This document shows positions 40,601-52,600 of a stretch of 64,000 bases of DNA, one piece after another. The first letter of the stretch is position 1. Every line of letters begins with the position of its first letter. Location of the stretch: positions 13,692,485 through 13,756,484 of the forward strand of contig NC_134027.1 of the NCBI RefSeq assembly GCF_964204645.1, given 5' to 3'. The stretch comes from Tubulanus polymorphus. Taxonomy: Eukaryota > Nemertea > Palaeonemertea > Tubulaniformes > Tubulanidae. Below the pieces are notes generated by a model, which did not search any database, was not told where the DNA came from, and saw nothing but the letters and a program-made list of their open reading frames with translations. Both the position numbers and the translations under genes were made by a program.

Positions 40601-43600
40601 AAGTTGAAAGCCGTGGGTTTCATATTTTTTTTAGAAATCAACCAAAAAGTTTCAAAAATTGGATTTATTTGAGCACATTTTTTTATGCTGCATCTTTGAC
40701 TGTCCAAAATCACACATAAGAAGAATTTCACATCGCCAAAATCCGATGCTTTTTTCAGTAGTTTTGGCCTTTCAAAGACTAAAGCCCTTAAAATCTTCGT
40801 TGTATAGAATTTGTGTTGACCCGGTGTTGATCATGACATCATAACATTGATCGAGGTGGATCAGCTTGTGCACGTTATTTCACAAACAAAATGCCCATAG
40901 GCCTAATCATTTTTTCGAAGATTTCATTCTCGTTAAAAGTCAGTTATCATTAAAAGTTCACACTGACCAAATTTGAGTCCTTATATATTTTTTTCTTGTT
41001 TAATTTTCGATGGAATGAATTTTTGCATACCGGTAGCCTACGTGTCAGATTTTTTACTTTACACCAGTTTGGCGAGCCCTGGACCATGGGTCCTTTATTA
41101 TCTTCCAGTGTAACATGAAATTTTCAATGGAAGTACATTATAGTATATCAGTGTCAATGCAATATGTGTGTTTTAATTGCTTTACCCCTCTCTTCTGGTC
41201 CTTTAGGTTCGATATGAATTGTTACGCTGCATGAACAGATGTCGGGGCATTGAAAAAGATGATGACGAGTCTTTAGGAAACACTTACACAACTAATGTTT
41301 CGGTAACCAAACCCGTAAGTATTAAAAGATTTATAGATCCAGAGCAGGTTTATATACGTTTTTACTTTTATCTTAAGTTTAGGAAGATTTAAGTGAATCG
41401 ATGACATTGTTTTTAATGTCACCTCTAAAAACTTGTTATTGGGAGAAGATTTGTCAAACGAATAAGTGAAAGGCTGAATCCAAGAACATGTCTATCGCAC
41501 TTTTGAGCCCGAACGTCTACTTTTACTTAGTAGCCACTTGAGAACAATAAGCAATTAACGATATCAGCTACTTTTCCAGTAGTATACATTTCAAAACAGT
41601 CACTTTGGAATAGTATTCCTTTCAATTCTGTTGGTTTTCTATAGTGGCTGTTTCGAAGAGTCTACTATTGAAAAGTGACCATTTTGAAACATCTGGTACA
41701 TTTCATGATTTTAACATATATCCGGCTTATAAGTCGAGTCCCTTCTCTTAGAAGAATAATTACTAGTATCATTGTATTGAATAGTTTGTTTTGATAACGA
41801 TGTGTGCCTTCACGCACGCCGCCACACGTCAGCCTGATTGCTGCAGTGTGTTAATCAATAGACTGTTACACACACTCAGGTATAATACACTACCATACAG
41901 TGATACAGTAGTGTGAGTCACACGCTATATATAGCCTAGTGTATTAAGCGCTGCTATGAGTGCGCATATATGAATACATCGTTTTAAATGAAGCTGTGTC
42001 AAAATGAAAGAAGTTTTTTTCATTAAATAACTTAATTTATCATGAATAATTATTCAAACTGTTATAGCAGTAAGAAGATGAACACTGTCTTTTTTGTCTG
42101 GTAGAATCAATATTTCTTGTGACCTGAAAATACTTCGTAGAAAACTCGGCGTATAAGTCGAGGTCAATAATTTAGTGGTAAAATCAAGGGTTAAAAACTC
42201 GACTTATATGCCGGTTTTTACGGTAGATTATTTAAAAATCGTTTGTATCGAAATAAACAATTAATTCAAGGTTAATTCTAAGTATTTTAGATACATTGTT
42301 TTCGTAATTCATTTTTTGAACATATGATTTTATTTGTATATTCCACTCTCATATACCCTTACCCTTATGAAAATGGTACACGTGTAATTGTAAATGAAAA
42401 TACACGTGTATTTCAAGTACACGTGTAAAATTGGCCCAATTTTACACGTGTACTTTATCCCAATTACACGTGTACTTCATCCTTATTACACGTGTACTTC
42501 ATCCAAATTACACGTGTACTTCATCCTTATTACACGTGTTTTTCATCTTGTATTACACGTGTACTTTATCCTAATTACATGTGTATTTCATCCAATATTA
42601 CACGTGTCTTACACGTGTACTTCATGCTAAATACAGGTGTCTTCAATTGCTATTTTTTGTTGAATTCAAATCAAACCACCATGTGAGGACCATCTCCTTA
42701 ATCCATGTGCTGTTTAGAACTCAAGAGATTCACATTTTCCATACTAACTGATTTATTCATCTTCATAAATTTTATAAATCTTTGAGTAATGGCATGTCTT
42801 ATGTTGGCCTCTTTCGCACCCTTCTCCTTTTGACATTGTTCTGAAATGATAACCATTTGAAAAAAATTAAGCAAAAGTATAAAATGATTTCTTTACCCGG
42901 ATAAATAATTCAACTTCAGCTGCTTGGGATGATGATTGAATTCTGTAGCTTTTTCTAAGAGTCTTCTGCATATAACAGTTAACAGTTTTTGCACTCTTCA
43001 ATGACTTGATTTTAAGCCATATGGTGAAATGCTTGACAATCTGGAAATTTCAATGTTCAACGCCACCTGATGAAAAACAAGGGGTCTAGGGACACCATGC
43101 CCATATGGTTTCGAATGCTAACCAATCAACATAATAAAATAGAAACAGGACATTGAAACTCACCACTATCATAGAACATGTCACAAGCTACAATTTCATA
43201 ATTGATCGATGTTATAAAGTATTCATAGGTACAAAAATAAATTAGACAAATTGTATATAATTCAATATTCAACTCCCCCTGGTGGTGAGAACAAAAACCT
43301 GGGTAACCCCAATTCCACATGAGATGAATACTACAACAGTGGTAACAATTATCAAATATCAAGACTATAAGTCAAAACCTGTTGATATTTTCCTTCAAAA
43401 ACCTTTTTCTATCTACGAATAAGAACTGATGACACTAAGATGGCTGCCAAATGTGTCACGCTTGACTGATCGAAAAATCTGTCTCGTATGTTTTAGATTG
43501 TTAAGAATGTACACCCATTACAAATTTCAAAGAAAAATTGCAAACCATTAGGCAGCTACAAGGCAAAAATGACCTTTTTGGGTACAAAAAAGGTCACATG

Positions 43601-46600
43601 ATGGCCATCTTGTGTCAAGATTGAAGTATCTTCAAAATTTCCCTTGAAAACTTCAAAAAATTGCATAAGTGATGATTTTGGGGAACGAAAATGGCCAATG
43701 CAGTTGGCCATCTTGATTCGGAGCAGTTTTGGGCTGGAGACATGGCTAGGATAGATATATGTATAACTTAAATATCAAGAGTATTAAAACTTCCCAAAAT
43801 ACTGGATTCCAACAACAGACGAACAAAGGGTGAATGCAATAGCCCGCTTGGACTAAAGTCTCAAATGGACTAAAGCTGGGGACACATTAGGCAATTTCGT
43901 CGAGCACTTATGTTGTGCAACGAAATCGTCAGTAAAATCACCTAATTTGTCAGGGTCTGCGCCGACTGAATCGCCCGAATCCAACACGTCCTTCGACTGA
44001 ATCACCCAACGCATCAGGACACGGTGATTGTTCGCCTCGAGCGCCATATTAAACGTTAAACCCTCCCCTTTTCTGACCAAGTGCCCTTTTGAATCACAGG
44101 TGAAAAATTCCACCCTATGATCGAAGTGCACAAACCCCATACTACCGTTTCACACCGTGAGACCTGTATTGACTAGTGCCCTTTTCATAAGAGCTGAACC
44201 CTCGTTCTTCCAGCTTGGATCCGCCCCTGTAAATCAACAACAAATGAACGCTAGCCATTATATATTGAATTCATGTACTTACGTATTATTTAGCTGACCC
44301 GGTTTGGGTCCAACTTTTTTCCTCATGGAAGACTTTCATTGCTTCGCATCCAGTCCAATGCCTTGACATTTAGTTCTTCTTTTAAATGAGTGGACGACAG
44401 CATGCATGCACCCAACAGTATTAGGTTTTCAGAATAATCAGCGTATGGCAGCAGCTGTTGTATCATTCAATAGTGAGTAGGCATCCTAAAATGAGAAGAA
44501 TTTACAATGCTCACGCTGTAATCTATACTAAAACCATTTCGACGCTCATATAATCTATTATGTAAATACCTGATTTTCATCACACTGTCATTGTTGAGAA
44601 ATCAGTGGAAAATTGAAGGCTCTCTCGCGCTAACATCATTTTCCAACAATCCCCTGGTGGACACATTTTTAAGCCAAAAAATGGGAATTCCAATTTTATA
44701 GTGTCGGTCTGGATCAATTCTTATTGGTGTAGACCCTATAAAGTTTGAAAAAAAATGGTCAAGAATTGATTGCACTAACGTCGTTTTTGCCGACAATCGA
44801 AACTCCGACAGCGACCTAATTTCATGTCCAGCATACAAATTTAATGGCGATGATGGGCGCACAACAAAATCAAAATGATCCTGCGGTTTTTAGATTGGAT
44901 GAATAAACACCAAAGAAACTCCATTTTTATCCCTCACGATTGGAATGATCACTCACAATTTTTTCACTAGACATTCAATCATTTAAGGCCTACTAATAAC
45001 CATAACTAATTCAAATTCAATTCAATACTAAAAATAAAGATTCTAGGCCTACAATATTTACTTAGTCATGTTAGTTTTCATTCCAATAAGCATATTCTTT
45101 TAGTGACCTTGTGGTGGCCTGAAGCCCAACACAATAAACCTTTACTTTACTACATGTACATAACAATAATAATACCTGAACAATCCACAACGCGTCCTTT
45201 AAACGCGGGATAATAAATCAAATGGCCTTCGACTTTTTCTGTTCCACTTCCATTCGAATCCACTCTAATGAATCTAATCATTCAATGATCCACTATGTGT
45301 TTCACCTCAAACAAAGAAGCAGTGTCACTTTTGGTCCAGTTGTCAATGATCCCCTATTATACATTGTCATCCAATGCGTTTTGCAATAATTATGAGAATA
45401 TAATACTGAATAGATCGTGAAAGCCTGTGAAAACGGCGTGAAAACGTGTTGCTTAACAATGGCAATATGGCTGCCACTGCGCAGGGGTGCTTGGGAGTTC
45501 AATTGAAATAGATTATTTAATTATTAATAAGTTTTACATCAGCATTTTAGTTCTTTTAGAATTTAAGAATAATCGTGATAAGTGATATTTAATTAGTAAA
45601 AAAATTACTTATACTAAGTTATTATGAAGCTATCAATTAAGTAAGTTGAAAATAACGATTCAGTGAAGAAATGACGATCATTTAAATATACGCTGTATTA
45701 TAAAAATAGACAAAAAGGTGCATGAATAAGGCCTGTTAGTATTTAAATCAACATTTAGATGAGATTATTTTGTCTAGGTTGTTTTTCTGTTCATTGAAAA
45801 CCATTTAATCGGAGCTAGTCAGTTCGTCAGTGAGGTTTTTATTTTAGTAGTGTTCCAAAATGGAAGACAAATAACATAAAGATGCACTTTTTAGTGGAAA
45901 AATTACCGGTAAATATCGATGTATACCAACCGAATTCGTCTTTTGCAAGCATGGAGTTTGAAAAAGAAATTGCAAGTAGAAGGCCAGTTAAAATACGCGA
46001 GTAGGCCTACATGTTAAACATTTGGAGGTAAGATCAATTTAAATCTAAGCAAATCAAATTGACTTTATTGGTCCTTATCAATAATAATGTTAAACAAGTA
46101 AATTATTGGTTTGACAGTTCAATAAAGTTGACAGGACAAACAAGAGACATGGAGAATTATGCTATTGCATAGGCCAATTGTTTAGTTTAATGTTAATGTT
46201 GTTAGTTTTCACAAGCGGGCTCAGTGCTAATTGAGGGGATGGCCTCTGTCTGTCTCAGTGTCTGTATATTGGATGATCGCATTGTACCACATACTTTTTA
46301 TGTGTATAACATACAAAATATGGTGTATACATATATAATGGATAATGTATGATAGACAATGCTAGGTATTTCGTATATAAGCCCTTACAGACAAAAAATC
46401 CAGGTCCGATCTGGTACGTTATGCATGTTCATCGCAACAATAGGCTACGAAATCGCTAGCTGGAAACCAACCTACGTATAGGCCTACTGTAGCCTTAAGT
46501 TCTATATGCTTGGGAATAATTTATTCTCAAATTACTTCTTGTTTTGTAGTTTGTAATATGTTGCTAAATGATGGACATTTTGATTTTTCAAGAAGTCGAT

Positions 46601-49600
46601 TTTGAGAATCTGGAAGATTTAAGAATTGAAAATGGCCACAATCCACCAATAATGCAGACAATGGTTGTGACGACATAAGTTAGTAATACAGTGCCTTATG
46701 ACTAAAGTGAATGCAATCATAATTGCCAATCTACTCATCCGATATGAACTTGACCAATTACCAAAATGTTTAATCTGTTTTGCAGCCACAGCTCATTGAT
46801 GGAAATAGATGATCCTCTCCACACAAATGCTGAGGTGACCCTTCGTGGGGCTGTTACTACTATTATGTTCTCCCTCAAAGCTGGATCCACATCAACTGTT
46901 TTGACTGGATTGTTGGATCGGTTGAATTTACTGTTACTGAGAAGCGGTTCTACGCAGTTCTAAATGCCTATTTTGAAAAGATTTTCTCTATGTGCGGAGG
47001 TGAACAAATATTACTGCGCTGTATGTAAGACATTATTAAAAAAACTGCAGGTATGATACAAATGTTCATTATGTGATATACAGTACGATAAGGCAACATT
47101 AGAGGAAAAAGGACATTTTTTGTGTATGGGCCTACAAGGAAAGCAGAACACTTGGAGCTGGTGACAGCAATATATTCAACATTTTTCATAAATAACATTG
47201 TAATTCGGGGCCTGGGCAGTCCCCTAAGCCTCTAGTTATCTTGATAATAAATGAAATATCCAAAATTTTTTGTTCAGATCATGATTTTTGTGAAACAGTT
47301 TTTGCATTTATTCAGAGGGCAACAAAGACATGTGCTTCATTCATACAGGATCCAATCTAGTCAATACAGGACAAACAACATGATTTTTTGACATGGCATC
47401 CTGGAAAAAACTACTAAATGAGGATCAAACAATTAAAAAGACAGGAGATTCCTTCAATTCTCCGAACATTACATGCAAAATCTTACTTTTTATGAAATCA
47501 TGTGAAGCTAAATGATGTAATTACAAATTTTATTGCAGTTTACAAAAGTGACCAATTATGAGAAACAAGGTACATGTATAATTTTTTAGCCAAGGTACAT
47601 GCATCCAGATTGCATATGTATTTCAGAAGCCACACATGAATTTACACATGTTTTTAAAATACACGTCCTAAGTTACACGTGTATTTCAAAATACACCTCT
47701 TCAGTACACGTGTAATTCAAAATACATGTCCAAACTACACGTGTATTTTAGAAATACACGTGTTTTACACATGTACTTCAAAATACACGTCAAAAGTACA
47801 TGTGTAATTTCATATTACACGTGTATTACACGTGTATTTAGCTAAATACACGTGTACCATTTTCATAAGGGTAAAAACAAATTAAGCCTAAAAGACAAAT
47901 TTATTTTTTTGTCTTGTCTTACTTTTCTACAAAATCAAAGATTTATGAACGCACCAGAATGTTTTATAATCGCAAATGTAAAGAATTCTAGGACTGGCAC
48001 TATATTTTAGTATTAATGGATTTAATCCATGATGATGTTATATGAATGAATAGTTTTCCATTTTGTTGAGCGTAATATAATTTAGGGGATTCTTAGCATC
48101 TCAAAAACTTTGATTTTCTATTCACAGAACTGTATTCAAAGCATACAGAGTTCTGTACACAAAGCATATAGGGTTTAACAGTACCTTTGAACCTGTCACG
48201 TATCACTGCAAATCTTTAACAGATGCTGCTATTTTGAACAGGAAATAACCATGCCATCTCAAAATGGTCACTTTTCAATAGTTGACTTTTAGAAATGATG
48301 TGTTTTGAGAGTAGCTGCTATGGTAGGAGTTACTATCACTAAGTCACTGTTAACAGGCGGGTGGTTTTACAGTCACCTCTACTGCTAGTGTGCACTATCG
48401 AAACCAGATGTTTCAAAATGGTCACTTTTCAATAGTAGACTCTTCGAAACAGCCACTATAGAAAACCAACAGAATTGAAAGGAATACTATTTCAGAGTGA
48501 CTGTTTTGAAATGTATACTACTGGAAAAGTAGCTGATATCGTTAATTGCTTATTGTTCTCAAGTGGCTACTAAGTAAAAGTAGACGTTTGGGCTCAAAAG
48601 TGAGATAGACATGTTCTTGGATTCAGCCTTTCAAGTACTTTAATCTTATTAACGCTGAGTGTGAAATTTGGCTTTTTAGAATATTTCTCTAAATTAAAAA
48701 AAAATGCTGATAGCATGACTGGGAAAGTTTCCTATCATTTAAGCATAACCATAATCAAATTTGCCAATCATATTTTGCTTGGGCCTATATCAAGACCTAC
48801 TTTTTACAAAAGTTTCTTACACCTTCAGAAAAGCTTAGTGTTTTCTTCTATTTCACAAAAAAATACTTCAAGTGTCACTTCAAATAACAACCCAGTTATA
48901 AGTCTCGTAATTCTGTTGAACGACAACTTGGTGGAAGACGAGTGGCTTCACTGAAATCTGAATTTATTCTCACAATTTTCAAGTCGTACATGCTTTTCAT
49001 ACCATCACAGAAATGCATCCATATAAGCCCACCCCATTGAATCCCCATTGAAAATTAGTGTCGGTTAAAGAATTATAACAGTAGCCTTGCACTGTGTGTC
49101 TGTGAATCCCACTGTATGACACAATAGACATATGAAAACCACTAGCATGGCTAGGGTCCTTCTCATGAATACTAATTGTAAAACTGGTATGACAGGTGAT
49201 GTGATAATACACACAACATTGATTATTATTAGTTATTAGGTAATGTATTTGATCTGTATTTTATGGTACGAGTGGATATGAATTTAATTATTTGTTAACA
49301 GACAAATGGGTAACGTGTGACCTCTTAAATGTTAATTGGCCACATACGTATAACACTACTGTGGATTTTATTGTATCTCCCTAAAATCCCCATAAAGTTC
49401 CTGTACTTACGGAGGTTTGGTCGCAGGGATTAAATCTTCTGGAATTTCCGCAGTTGGAGGTCCGTTTTTATTATAGCTTACTTAAAGAACAGACCGTGAA
49501 AGCGTCTCATAAAACCGGTGCTACTATCTTTGAAATCTTTTTTTACAACATCATTTTGTGAAACACTGCTGTAATCTAGAACTACTGTGCAGATCAATAA

Positions 49601-52600
49601 TGTATATACATGCAATAGCGCTGCGTGGGAAATCTATATTTAGAGTCTGTGGTCGCACGCTTTAATTCATCCAACAAAGCATAGCCTACGTGCTCAATAA
49701 AAGTAGTCATAGTAGTTAGCCTCTAATACTTTTATTTCAAATCTTTAGATGTTTCTTAAACGCCTCTGTTTTCATCCCTGTGGCATTTAATACTAATCTC
49801 AAAAGCTTCTCTGAAAAGATCTATGGAAGGCGAAAACCACCAAAACATGGTTATAATAATAACCATCATAATATCATATAATATAACCATCATCTATATA
49901 ATATAATATAACAAAAATATAATATAACATAACCATATAATATAACCATCATCTATTTACACCTTTTTATTATCGAATGACATATTATGTCATTCGATAA
50001 TAAAAAGGTGTAAATAGATGATGAAAACATATAAAAAGGTGATAAAACATGAAAAACTGTCAAAAGGTGATTAACCTCTTGACCGCCTGTACCGATATAG
50101 TCGGTATCATCACGATAGGTAAAAAACAATATCCGTGTTGACGCGATGAGGAGAGAATCCCACAATGATAATAAAAAGTCCGAAAATGAAACTTTGAGAT
50201 AGTAGTTTATTCAACGTTTCGACTATATCCTAATAGTCATCTTCAGGAATAATGAGATACTACAGAAATTATGAGATATATATACAATCCAGAGACAAAG
50301 AGACTAATTCAAGTAATCAGAGATGATACAAACTAAAGGAAAATTAACGTAGAAACAGTTACACGCTAAAATAGATTAAAGGGAAGCAAACTAAGGGGTG
50401 ATTATAAACAACAATAGTGAGTATAAATATAAATGAAACTTAAAGTCAGTAGTAAAAAGAAGACAAACTAAGGGGCACTTAAATTAAAACAAAGGTGAAT
50501 ACAAGTTAAGTCAGAGACGAAATTGATGAGAGAACAAATAACAAATAATCAAAGGGGAAATCAAGTGTTGAGTTTAACCAGTTTACAGAGGAATTTTGAT
50601 ATAAGTTTATTATGGGGTGAAAAACCATTATTAAGGTTTACAACGTTGTTCGAATTTTCAATAATTAATGCAGATTCCAAAATATGTCTTCTAGTTTTAT
50701 CGCTGCAAGGGTAAACTAATTCAGCATTAGCAAAATCAAAATTGTGTGAAGTCTGAAAAACATGACTAGCAACTCCGCTTTCAGGTTTAAAGTTTTTTAC
50801 ATCTAATTTATGCTCTTTTATGCGTTGATTAAGATTCCGACCTGTTTCTCCTATATATACTTTGTCGCAAACTTTACAAGGTATTTTATAAATTCCACAG
50901 TTTAGGGATTCGGTTTTCGGTTTGTTGTTAATCAATATGTTACTAAGTTTATTATTGTATTTAAAGATGAGTTGTTTATTTAGTGACCGAAGAGAAACTT
51001 TAGAATTCTCGAGGAAAGGTACATACGGTACAATGATAGGCTGTTTATCGGTAGCCAACGTAGGAGTTCTAAGGTTGTTATTTCTAAAGTGCGTAGTACG
51101 AGCTTTAAGTAGAGCTTTTTTCAATAGGAAATCGGGGTAGGCAAGTTTTTTGAGAGATTGGTTAATATGGTGAATTTCATCGGGTAGAAATGAGGGGTCG
51201 CAAATTCTCAAAGCGCGAAGAAATAATCCTTGAGCTAAACCGAGTTTAATATCCGGAGAAGTAAAAGAGAAGTAATGGAGGTAGGATTCAGCGTTGGTAG
51301 GTTTCCTATAAACCGCGAATTTCAAAAAGGATCCACAGTTAAAAATCAAAACATCCAGAAAAGGTATTTTACTATAAGATTCCCATTCATACGTAAAAGC
51401 CAGAGACGGGTAAAGGGAGTTTAAATATATAAGAAAGTTATCAACATTGAAGTCAAAGGGAACCAAAGCCAGAACATCGTCAACATATCTGAGCCAGATT
51501 TTAGGGTGAATATCAGTGTAAAGAGGCAATATTTCAGATTCAACATGTTCTAGGAATAAATTAGCTAGAATAGGACTTAGAGGATTTCCCATAGCGATAC
51601 CGAATGTCTGTTCGTAAAAACAATTGTTGAATTCAAAAAAGGAGTCCGTCGTACAAATAGAGATAAGGTCGATGATACAATCCGTAGGAATGCCGAAGTT
51701 AATGTTAAGTGATGGTAATCTGCGTTTTAAGAAATCAAGAGTAGGTCCAAGAGGAACATTGGTAAAAAGGGAAGTAACATCAAATGATATAAATTTGTCG
51801 TTGCCAGGGATAATATTCTTAATACGTTCAAGTAAGTGTTGATTATGGCGAAGGTGCGACGGAGAGAACGAACCGAGCACCGGAGATAACTGTTTCGCGA
51901 GAAATTTAGATAACCGGTATGTAGGAGAATTACAATTGGAGACTATAGGGCGCAGTGGAACATTATCTTTATGAATTTTAGGCAATCCATAGATATATGG
52001 TAAAGAGGGAAGACGTGAATGGAACTTATTCAGAGTTTCTTTAGCGGAGGGGAAACGTTTAATAATATCCGAAAGACTTCTGTTGAAATTAGCTTGCATA
52101 CGAGGAAGAGGATTCGATTTAAGTTTCTTATAAACACCAGGATTATCCAAGAGAGATTGCATTTTAACATTATAATTATCCAGATCTAAAATCACAATCT
52201 TGCCACCTTTATCAGCCTTAGATATTTTAATAGTCTTTAACTTCCGTAGTTCTTGGAGGGCGAGCCGAAATCGACGGGGTAGATATTCAAAGAGGTTCCT
52301 GTTGAGTTGATCGCAAACAGCCTGTAGATTCATGAATATAAAGTTATAGTCCAAACTGTTCGGAGATGATTTGCGATATTCCAATTGGGTGACAAAGTCT
52401 AAAACATGTTTATCTTGATGAGGAAGAGAAAAAATTCAAACCGTAGCCGAGAAGTTGACACTGAGTAGAAGATAACGTGGTTGAAGACAAATTTACTATG
52501 TTTTCGGTGTTGCTAAATCTAGTCCAAGGGCTGGAATCAATGAGTTTATTCAGTTGGTTGGTAACAACCTTAGAACTCCTACGTTGGCTACCGATAAACA

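Larger units (their letters stand above)
42359..47874. mobile_element. 5.5-kb element bordered by CACGTG palindrome arrays
   Basis: Ends: CCCTTATGAAAATGGTACAC at the left and its complement at the right, flanked by TA. Just inside each end, TACACGTGTA recurs 10 or more times at irregular 15-30 bp spacing (42377-42640 and 47640-47866). The interior contains an inverted copy of the hairpin-family repeat (43030-43860). Weak coding traces at 46780-47190 include a Cys pair pattern (YYCAVCKTL, then CSLCDIQYDK). The family is not recognised. Confidence 0.7.
41467..48633. mobile_element. 7.2-kb element with 231-bp inverted ends, unknown family
   Basis: 41467-41697 and 48403-48633 are inverted copies with only a handful of differences. 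Their blocks include TGAAAGGCTGAATCC, CTACTTTTACTTAGTAGCCA and GAAGAGTCTACTATTGAAAA. No clear target duplication. It encloses the pogo-like MITE at 41710 and the CACGTG-bordered element at 42359. No transposase recognised. Confidence 0.7.

Noticed and set aside
42377-42640. CRISPR-like array
   Set aside because: The ACACGTGTA units are only 9-10 bp, palindromic and irregularly spaced, in an animal intron. They are subterminal transposon repeats.
43853-44140. Minus-strand 95-codon gene
   Set aside because: It overlaps the end of the inverted hairpin repeat and shows no motif.
48661-48954. 97-codon host gene
   Set aside because: No family motif, AT-rich, and no splice or start context.
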